Source: Streptomyces rishiriensis
Lineage (GTDB): Bacteria > Actinomycetota > Actinomycetes > Streptomycetales > Streptomycetaceae
Assembly: GCF_003112535.1 (NCBI RefSeq)
Contig: NZ_BEWA01000004.1
Span: 62,001 to 126,000 of the forward strand
DNA: 64,000 bases
Direction of reading: 5' to 3'
Below the pieces are notes generated by a model. The model was not told the origin of the DNA. It saw only the letters and a program-made list of their open reading frames with translations, and searched no databases. Both the position numbers and the translations under genes were made by a program. Positions 40,248-48,932 of the stretch are shown here, piece after piece (the first letter of the stretch is position 1; each line of letters opens with the position of its first letter).

Positions 40248-41746
40248 GCGACGCGACCCCCTGGCTGTCGTACGACGGCGAGGGCGAGGAGGACGAGCAG
40301 CGGGACGGCCGGCCGGGCGGAGAGGACAGGGATCAGGCACACGGCGAGGACAGGGTGCCCACCGGGATGAACGGGCCGGACGACACGAGCGGACCGGGCG
40401 GGACGGGCGGCCCCGGCGACGGCGACGACCGCGGCGATGACGGCGGCGGCGGCCAGGAGGCTCCCTCCTCGCCCGGTCCCGGCCGGCCGCCCCGCGTCCC
40501 GCTGCCCCGCGCGTCCGTCGAGGACAGCGGGCTGCCACTGCCCGCGGCGCCGGAGCCGGCCCTCCCGCAGCCGCTCCGGCTGGAGCACCCGGTGCTCAAG
40601 TCCCTGCTCGGGGCATGGGCGCTGGCGGCCTGCTCCGCCGAGGAGACGGCAGCCGTCGAGGAGCACCTCGGAGACTGCGGCGCCTGCGCCGACGAGGCAC
40701 GGCGGCTGCGCGAGGCGGTCGGCCTGCTGCAGCGCCCGGAGAGCCTCGACCTGGACCCCGGGCTGCGCACCCGCGTCCTCGACGGCTGTCTGACCCGTCG
40801 CCCGCCGGGCATCCCGGTGCCGCGCTGGGCACAGTCGTACGACGCCGAGACCGCGCGGCTGGACGCCCTGCTCCAGGACTTCGGGGACGCCGAGTGGCAC
40901 GCCCCCGTGCGGCTGCGCTGGTTCCGCGGCCAGGAGGCCACGAGCCGGCGGACCACGGTCGCCGGGGTCATCGCCCATCTGCTCGCGGTGGCCGGACTGG
41001 TCGCCCTGGCCCTGGGACTCGACGACCCGCTGGATGCGGCCGGGACGCGCGACGCGGGCGAGGCGGACAGGGGCGCGGACCGGTCGCGCGCGGCGGACTG
41101 CCCGCCCGGCACCCCGGCGCATCGCACCGAGGCCTTCTGGGCCGCCTCGCGCTTTCCGCCGACCCGCTCCGTGCGCGGCCCCTGGCGCGACCAGACCCAC
41201 GCCTTGGTGCGCACGGTGTCCTTCACCGGCGGAGAGGGGCACGGCGCCATGCCGGTGTCCTACGGCGGCTTCGAACTGCCCCTGCGGGACGCCCTGCTGG
41301 ACCGCGCCTTCGAGTGCTGGGTGCACGCCGAGGACATCGCCGAGGCGGTCGACTACCCGTACGCGCCGCCCGCGCCCCGGCATCTGCACGACATGATCGA
41401 CCTGGCCGCCCGGATGCTGCCGAAGACGCTGGCGGCCCGCCGCCGCGCAGGGCTCGCCACGCCCTCGCACCACACCCGCCACCTGGTGAGCGCCGGCCGT
41501 CCCGGCCGCAGCCTGCGGCTGGAGATCGAGGGCTCCGGCGGCGGCCAGTGGCTGATCCCCCTGGACTCGCCGGGCGCGGTGGGCTCCGCCGACCACGAGG
41601 TGGCCCATGTGGCCCTGGACGACGTGGAGTTCTGCCGCCTGGCCGCGGGCCATGTGTCGCCCGAGGAGGCGGCCGCGGGGCAGCTCGGCGACCGCGAGGC
41701 GATCCGGGACGTGCTGTTCGCGGCGGCGAGCCTGAGCCGGATGTAG
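40244..41746 (+). CDS. Anti-sigma factor fused to a mycothiol-dependent maleylpyruvate isomerase-like domain
   Basis: 500 residues. About 110 disordered Gly/Asp-rich residues come first, then a zinc-finger-type anti-sigma motif EEHLGDCGACADEARRLREA (His-x3-Cys-x2-Cys, about 140-160), and from about residue 190 a maleylpyruvate-isomerase/DinB-like helical domain (WAQSYDAETARLDALLQDFG, TVAGVIAHLLAVAGLVALAL, then FECWVHAEDIAEAVDYP), the module that uses mycothiol and zinc. A mid-domain low-complexity piece is present (about 270-300). Sensing of thiol or redox state by the sigma/anti-sigma pair is a reasonable inference. A strong hairpin follows the stop. Confidence 0.82.
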   Translation: MSDATPWLSYDGEGEEDEQRDGRPGGEDRDQAHGEDRVPTGMNGPDDTSGPGGTGGPGDGDDRGDDGGGGQEAPSSPGPGRPPRVPLPRASVEDSGLPLPAAPEPALPQPLRLEHPVLKSLLGAWALAACSAEETAAVEEHLGDCGACADEARRLREAVGLLQRPESLDLDPGLRTRVLDGCLTRRPPGIPVPRWAQSYDAETARLDALLQDFGDAEWHAPVRLRWFRGQEATSRRTTVAGVIAHLLAVAGLVALALGLDDPLDAAGTRDAGEADRGADRSRAADCPPGTPAHRTEAFWAASRFPPTRSVRGPWRDQTHALVRTVSFTGGEGHGAMPVSYGGFELPLRDALLDRAFECWVHAEDIAEAVDYPYAPPAPRHLHDMIDLAARMLPKTLAARRRAGLATPSHHTRHLVSAGRPGRSLRLEIEGSGGGQWLIPLDSPGAVGSADHEVAHVALDDVEFCRLAAGHVSPEEAAAGQLGDREAIRDVLFAAASLSRM

Positions 41747-41790
41747 GACGTCGACACAGGGCGTCGACAAAGGGCGTCGGCACAGGACGT
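41746..41790. repeat. 13-base degenerate tandem repeat at a gene end
   Basis: About 3.5 copies of GGGCGTCGACACA-like units between the anti-sigma stop codon and the terminator. Confidence 0.7.
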
Positions 41791-41829
41791 CACGGGGGCG
41801 GCCGCGATCCGTCTGCGGCCGCCCCCGTG
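41791..41829. terminator. Bidirectional terminator between anti-sigma and purU
   Basis: Perfect 15-bp stem (CACGGGGGCGGCCGC against GCGGCCGCCCCCGTG) with a 9-base loop, lying between two convergent stop codons. Confidence 0.8.
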
Positions 41830-41846
41830 GAAGCAGGAGCGGACTC

Positions 41847-42731
41847 CTACGCGAAGACGACCGTCCGCCGGCCGTTGAGCAGGATGCGGCGCTCCGCGTG
41901 CCACTTGACGGCCCTGGCCAGCGCCTGGCACTCCACGTCCCGCCCGACGGCGACGAGCTGGTCCGGCGTGACGCCGTGCCCCACCCGCTCGACCTCCTGC
42001 TCGATGATCGGCCCCTCGTCAAGGTCGGCGGTCACATAGTGCGCCGTCGCGCCGATCAGCTTCACGCCCCGCGCGTGCGCCTGGTGGTACGGCTTGGCGC
42101 CCTTGAAGCTCGGCAGGAAGGAGTGGTGGATGTTGATGATCCGCCCGCTGAGCTGCTTGCAGAGGTCGTCGGAGAGGACCTGCATGTAGCGGGCGAGGAC
42201 GACCAGCTCGACGTCCTGCTCCCGGACCAGCTCCAGCAGCTGGGCCTCGGCCTGCGCCTTGTTCTCCTTCGTCACCGGGATGTGGTGGAAGGGAATGCCG
42301 TACGAGCCCACGAGCTCGGCGAAGTCGGTGTGGTTGGACACCACGGCCGCGATCTCCACCGGAAGCGCGCCGATGCTGGCGCGGAACAACAGGTCGTTCA
42401 GGCAGTGCCCGAACTTGCTGACCATGAGGACGATGCGCATCTTGTCGTCGGCCCGGTTGATCTGCCAGTCCATGTGGAACGAGTCGCCGATCGCGGCGAA
42501 GCTCGCCCGCAGCTTGTCCACGGTCACCGGGGGCTCGGCGGAGAAGTGGACGCGCAGGAAGAACAGACCCGTGTCATGGTCGCCGAACTGCTGGCTGTCC
42601 TCGATGTTGCAGCCGGTCATGAAGAGGTAGCTCGACACGGCGTGCACGATGCCCTGCTTGTCGGGGCAGGAGAGGGTGAGGACGTACTGGTCGGCGGGGT
42701 TCGCCGCGGCTCGGCCGGACTGCGCGTTCAT
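41847..42731 (-). CDS. purU: Formyltetrahydrofolate deformylase PurU
   Basis: 294 residues. N-terminal ACT domain (QYVLTLSCPDKQGIVHAVSS, about 16-35) and a formyltransferase-fold catalytic domain with KFGHCLNDLLFRASIG (about 128) and the active-site stretch IINIHHSFLPSFKGAKPYHQ (about 223-242) and HYVTADLDEGPIIEQ. The enzyme hydrolyses 10-formyl-THF to formate and THF, supplying formate for purine synthesis and balancing one-carbon units. Length and motifs match the family. ATG at 42731 lacks a clear Shine-Dalgarno; GACCCT ends seven bases before it. Confidence 0.95.
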   Translation of the reverse strand: MNAQSGRAAANPADQYVLTLSCPDKQGIVHAVSSYLFMTGCNIEDSQQFGDHDTGLFFLRVHFSAEPPVTVDKLRASFAAIGDSFHMDWQINRADDKMRIVLMVSKFGHCLNDLLFRASIGALPVEIAAVVSNHTDFAELVGSYGIPFHHIPVTKENKAQAEAQLLELVREQDVELVVLARYMQVLSDDLCKQLSGRIINIHHSFLPSFKGAKPYHQAHARGVKLIGATAHYVTADLDEGPIIEQEVERVGHGVTPDQLVAVGRDVECQALARAVKWHAERRILLNGRRTVVFA

Positions 42732-42870
42732 GCCCGACAGGGTCGCATACCGCCCGGGGCCGTGGGCAACCGTCCCGCAGGACGGAACGGGACGCCCCAT
42801 CCGGTCACCGCGCCGACGTCCCCGTCCACGCCCGTGCCGCGCCCTCCACCCCTCGCGCCCCGTACGCCGT

Positions 42871-43371
42871 CTACGCCGCCCGCGTCATGATGCGCAGGAC
42901 CTCCAGCGTCCGGGGCGGCGCGTCGGGGTCGTCGCCGTCGCTCGCCGCCATGCGCACATGCGCGTCCCGCGCCGCCCGCACCGCGTCCGGCCACGCCTCG
43001 TGGTCGACGTACGCGGAGACCGGGGCGTCCGGCCCGACCTGGTGCATGATCCGCAGCACGCGCAGCACCGCGGTGTCGACCAGGGCCGCCTCCTGCGAGT
43101 CGCGGAAGATCGTCCCGACGTACTTCTCGGCGGACCAGTTGTCGAGCCAGGTGTCCTCGACCAGGCGGTACACGGCGTCGGTGACGTCCCCGTACCCCTC
43201 GACGCCCGCCAGCCAGACGTTCTGCTGGAACACCGGATCGGAGAGCATGTGCAGCGCGGAGCGCACATTGCTGCGCCAGCGCCACCACGGCATGTCGTTG
43301 AGTGGCATGCCGCCCATGGTGAACGAGCGACGGCCGCGACGGGAAGAGTTCTCCGAACCTTGCACGGTCAC
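42871..43371 (-). CDS. SCO4402 family protein
   Basis: 166 residues. The core MPWWRWRSNVRSALHMLSDP VFQQNVWLAG (about 27-56) and DTAVLRVLRIMHQVGPDAPV match the actinobacterial family named after SCO4402, of unknown function; a late VLRIMTRAA repeats part of that segment. No catalytic motif or membrane helix is seen. The start is uncertain (GTG at 43371, or ATGs within the first 27 residues, the region before the conserved core being basic and unconserved). Divergent from the lipoprotein gene. Confidence 0.85.
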   Translation of the reverse strand: MTVQGSENSSRRGRRSFTMGGMPLNDMPWWRWRSNVRSALHMLSDPVFQQNVWLAGVEGYGDVTDAVYRLVEDTWLDNWSAEKYVGTIFRDSQEAALVDTAVLRVLRIMHQVGPDAPVSAYVDHEAWPDAVRAARDAHVRMAASDGDDPDAPPRTLEVLRIMTRAA

Positions 43372-43489
43372 CGATCGTACGTTTCCTCACCCCAGGAGCG
43401 TCACGGGCCCCTGCAATTCACCTTCCCGTCACCGCTCGTCGACCGAGGGTCACTCCCGGGTTGGTGATGTGACGGAATCGTGCGTGTCC

Positions 43490-44854
43490 ATGACCGGCAG
43501 GCGACGCACGTCCACGCGAAGCACCTTCCTCCCCAGGTCCGTCCGCTTCACCAGGTCCGTCAGAGCAGTCGCCCTCTCGGCCGGCGCGCTGACCGCCTGT
43601 GCGTCGCTCGCCGTCGGATGCGGGGTCGTCCCCGGTACCACGGGGGGTTCCGGGGGCGACCCGATCGTCGTGATGACGTGGGCGCCCGAGGGGACGTCCG
43701 CGACCAACGAGCCCGGCATGCCCGCCTTCGCCCGCGCCTACGCCCGCTGGGTCAACGCGGCCGGAGGCCTGAACGGGCGCAAGCTCAAGGTCCTGACCTG
43801 CAACGAACACAACGACACGGTGGCCGCCTCGAAGTGCGCCCGGCAGGCCGTCAAGGAGCACGCGGTCGCCGTCGTCGGCTCCTACAGCCAGCACTCCGAC
43901 GCCTTCTTCCCGCACCTGGAAGGCGCCGGCATCCCCTACATCGGCGGCTACGGCGTCACGAACGCGGAGTTCACCAGCCCGCTGTCCTATCCGGTCAACG
44001 GCGGTCAGCCCTCGCTGCTGGCCGGCCTCGGCAAGGAGCTGGCCACGAGCTGCGGTCCCGTCTCGCTGGTCCGCCCCGACACCATCGCCGGCGACGCGCT
44101 GCCCGCCATGCTCGACGCCGGGCTGACGGCGGGCGGGCACGACGAGGCCGCCGACCAGCTGGCCCCGGAGGACGCCGCCGAGTACGCGGCGCAGGCCGAG
44201 ACCGCCCTGGCGCACGCGACCGACGGCGGGACCGGCACGAAGAACGGGACCAGCGGGCAGGGCGAAAAGAAGAAGGGGAAGGGCTGTGTGGTCACCGCGC
44301 TCGGGGACCGCACCAGCACCTTCATGGACTCCTTCCGCCGCACCCGGGCGGACCACCCGGAGGTGCGCACCGCCACCGTCCTCGGCAGCGTCGACCAGAC
44401 GGTGATCGACGCGGCCGGCGCCGGCTCCGGACCCTTCGAGGGGGCGTACGTCACCGGCTGGTACCCCGAGGCGAGCGACCCCGCCTGGGCGCCGATGAAG
44501 AAGGTGATCAGCGAGGCGGCCTTCTCCGACACCCGGATCGACCCGACCGACACCGGGGTGCAGACCACCTGGATCGCCTACACCGTGTTCCGGCAGGCCG
44601 TGGAGTCGCTGGCCGGCGGCGACGTGACCGCCGACAGCGTCCGCGCCGCCCTCGACAACGGCCTGCGGATCACCACGGGCGGCCTCACGCCGACGCTCCG
44701 CTGGCATTTCTCGGACCAGCTCGCCTCCATCGGCTTCCCCCGCCTGGTCAACGCCGACGTCACCCTGCAGACGGTGCGCAAGGGCCGGCTGGTGGCCGCC
44801 AGGAAGGGCTTCGTCGACATGACGAAGACCCTGCAGAAGGCGGACGTCGGCTGA
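43490..44854 (+). CDS. Branched-chain amino-acid-type ABC substrate-binding lipoprotein
   Basis: 454 residues. Basic N terminus, hydrophobic stretch and a lipobox LAVGC near residue 42, so a lipoprotein. The body is a type I periplasmic-binding fold of the LivJ type: FARAYARWVNAAGGLNGRKL, VVGSYSQHSDAFFPHLEGAG IPYIGGYG, and TAVKGVVV-like C-terminal lobe with YVTGWYPEASD. A lysine/glycine-rich insertion (about 248-263) is unusual. No permease or ATPase genes accompany it, so it is an orphan receptor or works with distant components. In-frame GTGs at 43469 and 43484 are alternative starts. Confidence 0.85.
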   Translation: MTGRRRTSTRSTFLPRSVRFTRSVRAVALSAGALTACASLAVGCGVVPGTTGGSGGDPIVVMTWAPEGTSATNEPGMPAFARAYARWVNAAGGLNGRKLKVLTCNEHNDTVAASKCARQAVKEHAVAVVGSYSQHSDAFFPHLEGAGIPYIGGYGVTNAEFTSPLSYPVNGGQPSLLAGLGKELATSCGPVSLVRPDTIAGDALPAMLDAGLTAGGHDEAADQLAPEDAAEYAAQAETALAHATDGGTGTKNGTSGQGEKKKGKGCVVTALGDRTSTFMDSFRRTRADHPEVRTATVLGSVDQTVIDAAGAGSGPFEGAYVTGWYPEASDPAWAPMKKVISEAAFSDTRIDPTDTGVQTTWIAYTVFRQAVESLAGGDVTADSVRAALDNGLRITTGGLTPTLRWHFSDQLASIGFPRLVNADVTLQTVRKGRLVAARKGFVDMTKTLQKADVG

Positions 44855-44918
44855 CGCCCGGCCCGGCGGGCAGGCATGCCGACCGGGCGGGGCACCAGCC
44901 GCGCGACCGGGCGGGGCC

Positions 44919-45010
44919 ACAGCCGGTGCGGGGCGGGGGCTACAGCCGGTGCGGGGCGGGGGCCACAGCCGGTGCGGGGCGGGGGCCACAGCCGGTGCGG
45001 GGCGGGGGCT
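44919..45010. repeat. 23-base tandem repeat at the end of the membrane-protein gene
   Basis: Four near-perfect copies of ACAGCCGGTGCGGGGCGGGG-type units (starts 44919, 44942, 44965, 44988) fill the gap after the lipoprotein gene and end at the convergent gene's stop codon. Confidence 0.9.
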
Positions 45011-46952
45011 ACAGCTGGGTGGGCCCGCGCTGCGTGAGGCCGTACTTCTTCGCGATCTCGTTCCAGAGCTTCGCGGCCTGGCTCTTCTGGGCGCTGGCGG
45101 TGCCGCTCGCCCGGTTGCCGGCCTGCGCCTCGCCGGTGGCGCGGGCCGAGCCCTTCTTGCAGTACTTCTTCTTGTCGCCGTCGACCTGGTCGGCCCAGGC
45201 CGCGTAATGGTCGTCCGCCGACGCGGACGCCTGCCAGGCCTTGGTGAGGGCGGCGGTCAGCGTGGCGTGGTCCGGCAGCCGGTCGACCTTCAGCGCGGAC
45301 AGCTTCGTGACCAGGCCGGTGCGCTGCTCGGCCGCGTCCCGCAGATCCGTGGCGGCCTGCGAGAGGTTGTCGCACCCCTTCACATCGGCCACCGCGCCGA
45401 TCACGCTGGCCCGGCTGCTGCCGCTGTCGGCCAGCAGCTTGTCCAGTTCGACGGCCTGCTGGCGGGCCGCGTCGGTGGACGTCGACCCGGAGTCCCCGGA
45501 GACGGGAGCCGACGCGGCGACGGTCTTGCCGCTGCCGGCCTTGTCACCGCCGCCGCCCGCGAGCATCGCGCCCGCGCCGACGCCGACGACCGCCAGCGCC
45601 ACGCCGATCGCCGCGAACAGCGGCACCCGCGAGCGGCGCCGGCCGCCGTCGCCGTCGTCGTCGTGCGCCCCGCGTCTCCCGCCCGTCTCCGGGCCGCCCG
45701 GCGGGGTGTGGGCGGGCTGGGCGTAGGGCGGCTGCGGAGAACGGGCGGCGGGCCCGGCTCCGTACCCCTGCCGGGCGCCGTGTCCGGGGACGTCCGGCTC
45801 GCTGAAACGCGGAAGCTGCTGCGTGGACCCGGCCTGGCCGTCGCCGCCCGGGCCGTCCCGGAACAGGTTCTCGAACCCGGCGGGCGGCTGCCCGTCGCCG
45901 TCGCCCTGGCCCGGGACGGGCGGAATGTACTGGGTGGCCTCGGAGTCGGGGTGCGCGCCCTGCCGTGCGCCGGGGAAGGCGCCCGTGCCGGGCATCGGCC
46001 CCGGAGCGTTCCGCGGGACGTGGCCCAGGAAATGGGTCGACTCGGCCGGGCTCTCGGGCGGCAGCGCGCCCGGAGCGACCGGCGGGAGGTACTGCGTCGC
46101 GCCCTCGTCGGCGGGGGCGGCCGGGACCGGCGGAATGTACTGCGTCGCGCCCTCGTCGGCGGGGACCGGCGGTATGTACTGCGTGGCGCCCTCGTCGGCC
46201 GGGGCGGCCGGTACGGGCGGTATGTACTGGGTCGCGCCCTCGTCGGCCGGGGCCACGGCCGGCGGCAGGGGCGCGCCCTGGCCGTAGGCCGCGCCGCCCG
46301 GGGCGGGTGCGCCCTCGGGCGGGAGCGGTCCGGCGCCCGCCCGGGAGCCGCCGTTCCAGGCATCCTGCGAGGCGTTCCACGGGTCCTGCTGCCCGGCCTG
46401 CCCCTGCTGGCCCTGCTGGTGCGTCTGGCCGTGCCGGTGCGCCGGGTCCGCATGGTCCGCGGGGAGCGGCCAGCCCTGGGCCGACTGCTGCGGGGCGGCC
46501 GTCTGCCGGTCGGGTCCCCAGGGCTGCCCCCAGTTCTGCCCGCCGGACGGCGCCTGCTGCCCGAAGTCCTGACGGCCGGAGTCCTGACGTCCGTAGTCCT
46601 GCGGTCCAGGCTGGTGCTGACCGGGCTCACCGGGCTCACCGGGCTCACCGTAGGCCGGTTGCCCGTACTGATGCTGCCCGTACTGCTGCCCGTACTCCTG
46701 TTGGCCCTGCTGGCCCTGGTGCCCGTACTCCTGGGGGCCGGGGTCCGGCTGCCCGTACGGCTGAGCGCCGTACCCGCCGGAGTGCTCGCCCTGCTGCTGC
46801 GGGCCGGGCTGCTGCGGGGCCGGCCGGGCTCCCGGCCGCGGCACGTTCGGCGTCATTCCCGGCAGCAGGGGTTCCCCACCGTCGGAGGGCAGCACGATGC
46901 CTTCGCGCGCGGGCTGCGCCGAGGGCTCCTCGCCCTGTCCACTCTGCGTCAC
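45009..46952 (-). CDS. Repeat-rich single-pass membrane protein
   Basis: 647 residues. The first about 440 are disordered and rich in Gln, Gly and Pro (YGQP/YGQQ repeats, a GEPGEPGEP tract) and contain five ATQYIPPV or ATQYLPPV motifs, mostly within a 16-residue repeat (about 230-310). One transmembrane helix follows a basic RRRSRV (VPLFAAIGVALAVVGVGAGA, about 447-466). The C-terminal about 175 residues are extracytoplasmic and helical. The TQY motifs look like possible phosphothreonine/FHA sites; no function is established. GTG at 46952 with TAGGAGT five bases upstream. Confidence 0.8.
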   Translation of the reverse strand: MTQSGQGEEPSAQPAREGIVLPSDGGEPLLPGMTPNVPRPGARPAPQQPGPQQQGEHSGGYGAQPYGQPDPGPQEYGHQGQQGQQEYGQQYGQHQYGQPAYGEPGEPGEPGQHQPGPQDYGRQDSGRQDFGQQAPSGGQNWGQPWGPDRQTAAPQQSAQGWPLPADHADPAHRHGQTHQQGQQGQAGQQDPWNASQDAWNGGSRAGAGPLPPEGAPAPGGAAYGQGAPLPPAVAPADEGATQYIPPVPAAPADEGATQYIPPVPADEGATQYIPPVPAAPADEGATQYLPPVAPGALPPESPAESTHFLGHVPRNAPGPMPGTGAFPGARQGAHPDSEATQYIPPVPGQGDGDGQPPAGFENLFRDGPGGDGQAGSTQQLPRFSEPDVPGHGARQGYGAGPAARSPQPPYAQPAHTPPGGPETGGRRGAHDDDGDGGRRRSRVPLFAAIGVALAVVGVGAGAMLAGGGGDKAGSGKTVAASAPVSGDSGSTSTDAARQQAVELDKLLADSGSSRASVIGAVADVKGCDNLSQAATDLRDAAEQRTGLVTKLSALKVDRLPDHATLTAALTKAWQASASADDHYAAWADQVDGDKKKYCKKGSARATGEAQAGNRASGTASAQKSQAAKLWNEIAKKYGLTQRGPTQL

Positions 46953-47164
46953 CGGGACTCCTACGAATGGGGGACCTTCGGAATCGTCGGCTCACGCTAC
47001 CGGGTCCCCGGAACCCCGTGCCACGCAGCTCAGGACGTGACCTCCGGCTTCCGGGCCGGGCAGTGACGTCAGTAACAGATCCGGAGCGCCGTGCGCTGTA
47101 TCCGTCGCCGCCGTGCGGGACGGACGCCGTTCCCCGCCCGTTCACGCAACGGCGCCCCGTCCGT

Positions 47165-48550
47165 TCACGCCGCGGTCTGCAACTCCAGCCGCGCCCCGAA
47201 CTCCCGTACCACCGACTCCTCCCGGAACGGCTCCAGCCGCTGCTGAAGGTCCTCCAGATACTCCGCGCCCCGGTTGGAGCGAAGCGTCGCCAGCAACTCG
47301 ACCGCTTTCAGGCCGGTGTTGCAGGCCTGCTCGATCTCGCGCTGCTGCACCTGCGCGGTGGCCAGCAGGACGTACCCGATCGCGCGCCGCCGGGCACGGC
47401 CCGGCGGATGTCCGGCCAGCGACTGCTCGGCGCAGCGCGCGGCCGCCTCGGCCTGCCCCAGGTCGCGGTGGCAGTGCGCCAACTCGTCGGCCAGGTAGGC
47501 CTCGTCGAAGTGCGCGATCCACGACGGGTCGTCCCCGGCCGCCGGGTCGGCCGCCTCCAACGCCGACACCGCCCGCCCGGACGCCGCCTGCGCGCCCCGG
47601 ACGTCGCCCAGCAGGGCGTGCCCGCGCGCCTCCGCGGCGAGGAACATCGCCTCCGCGCGCGGGGTCACCCGCCCGCGCGCTCCCTCCTGCGCCGCCCGCG
47701 CCAACTGGGCGATCTCGCGCGGGTTGCCGAGCTGGGCGGCGAGGTGGCTCATGGAGGCGGCGAGCACGTATCCGCCGTACCCGCGGTCGCCGGCCGCCTG
47801 GGCCAGCCGCAGCGCCTGGATGTAGTAGCGCTGGGCGAGGCCCGGTTGACCGGTGTCGACGGCCATGTACCCGGCGAGCTCCGTCAGACGGGCCACGGCC
47901 GCGAAGAGTTCACGGCCCACCGACTCCCGGTAGGAGCCGGCGAGCAGACCCGAGACGACGCTGTTGAGGTAGTGCACGACGACCGGGCGCACATGCCCGC
48001 TGCCGTACTGGTGGTCCAGGTCGACCAGCGCCTGCGTCATCGCCTTGACGGCCGCCACGTCGGACGGGCCCACCCGGGGGCCCGCCGACCGCGCCACCTG
48101 GGCGTCGGGCGAGGAGATCAGCCAGTCGCGGCTCGGCTCGACCAGCGCCGAGGCGGCCACCGACGAGCCGGACAGGAAGTCGCGCCGGCCCACGTCGCTG
48201 CGCCACAGCTCGCAGACCTGCTCGATGGCCCCCAGCACCGTCGGCGAGAACTGCAGACCCACCCCCGACGCGAGGTTCTTGCCGTTGGCCATGCCGATCT
48301 CGTCGATCGTGACCGTCCGGCCGAGCTTGCGGCCCAGCGCCTCCGCGATGATCGCCGGAGCACGTCCCCGCGGCTGCTGTCCGCGCAGCCAGCGGGCCAC
48401 GGACGTCTTGTCGTAGCGCAGGTCGAGACCATGCTCGGCGCCGCACATGTTGACGCGACGGGCGAGCCCGGCGTTCGAGCACCCCGCCTCCTGGATGAGC
48501 GCCTGCAGCCGTTCGTTCGGCTGCCGCGCGACTAGCGGCCTTGCGGCCAT
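47165..48550 (-). CDS. TPR-containing regulatory protein, NsdA-like
   Basis: 461 residues. N-terminal helix-turn-helix-like segment (NERLQALIQEAGCSNAGLAR RVN, DKTSVARWLRGQQPRGRAPA) followed by helical repeats of TPR type (ARLTELAGYMAVDTGQPGLA QRYYIQALRLAQAAGDRGYG; RRAIGYVLLATAQVQQREIE). This layout is that of NsdA/NsdB-like Streptomyces regulators that repress antibiotic production and sporulation. ATG at 48550 has GGGGG eight bases upstream. The gap to the divergent gene contains a long array of 10-bp repeats, suggesting developmental control. Confidence 0.82.
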   Translation of the reverse strand: MAARPLVARQPNERLQALIQEAGCSNAGLARRVNMCGAEHGLDLRYDKTSVARWLRGQQPRGRAPAIIAEALGRKLGRTVTIDEIGMANGKNLASGVGLQFSPTVLGAIEQVCELWRSDVGRRDFLSGSSVAASALVEPSRDWLISSPDAQVARSAGPRVGPSDVAAVKAMTQALVDLDHQYGSGHVRPVVVHYLNSVVSGLLAGSYRESVGRELFAAVARLTELAGYMAVDTGQPGLAQRYYIQALRLAQAAGDRGYGGYVLAASMSHLAAQLGNPREIAQLARAAQEGARGRVTPRAEAMFLAAEARGHALLGDVRGAQAASGRAVSALEAADPAAGDDPSWIAHFDEAYLADELAHCHRDLGQAEAAARCAEQSLAGHPPGRARRRAIGYVLLATAQVQQREIEQACNTGLKAVELLATLRSNRGAEYLEDLQQRLEPFREESVVREFGARLELQTAA

Positions 48551-48685
48551 GGGCACTACCCCCTGTGGCTGCGGTGACCGGGGCGGCGGGTGCCCGCCCA
48601 CACACCGAGTTGACGTGTCTTCCACCGAAAAGTTCCGGCCGAGCAGATCAATGCCCCACGGATCGACCGAAAATGCGAGGCATGT

Positions 48686-48765
48686 GAGGATTGCTGATGG
48701 TTGCCGAGTAATACCGAGCAATGACGGCCATTGACGAGCAATGATGAGCAATGCGGAGAATTGCC
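48686..48765. repeat. Eight phased 10-bp repeats (GAGCAATGAC-type), candidate regulator array
   Basis: Read from 48686 in steps of ten the units are GAGGATTGCT, GATGGTTGCC, GAGTAATACC, GAGCAATGAC, GGCCATTGAC, GAGCAATGAT, GAGCAATGCG and GAGAATTGCC. The AT-rich core recurs once per helical turn. GGTTACC follows at 48767 and again 30 bases later. The array lies in the 382-base gap 48551-48932, which otherwise holds no gene. Confidence 0.85.
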
Positions 48766-48916
48766 GGGTTACCGACGGAAGCCGCCCCCGCTACCTGGTT
48801 ACCCGTTCCCGCGCCCGTTCCTCCCGCGCGCCCCCACCCATGCACCCATGCGCCCCGAACGCCGAATCGATGCTCCTCCCCCGCGCATTCGGGCCTGCGT
48901 AACCCCTGGTGACCGC

Positions 48917-48922
48917 TAGAGT
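48917..48922 (+). promoter_or_regulatory. -10-like element before the prim-pol gene
   Basis: TAGAGT lies 10 bases before the GTG at 48933. No Shine-Dalgarno is visible, so transcription may start at or near the start codon. Confidence 0.4.
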
Positions 48923-48932
48923 TGTGTTCATC

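Noticed and set aside
44919-45010. Regularly spaced 23-base repeats considered as a CRISPR array
   Set aside because: The repeats are contiguous with no unique spacers and no cas genes are present.
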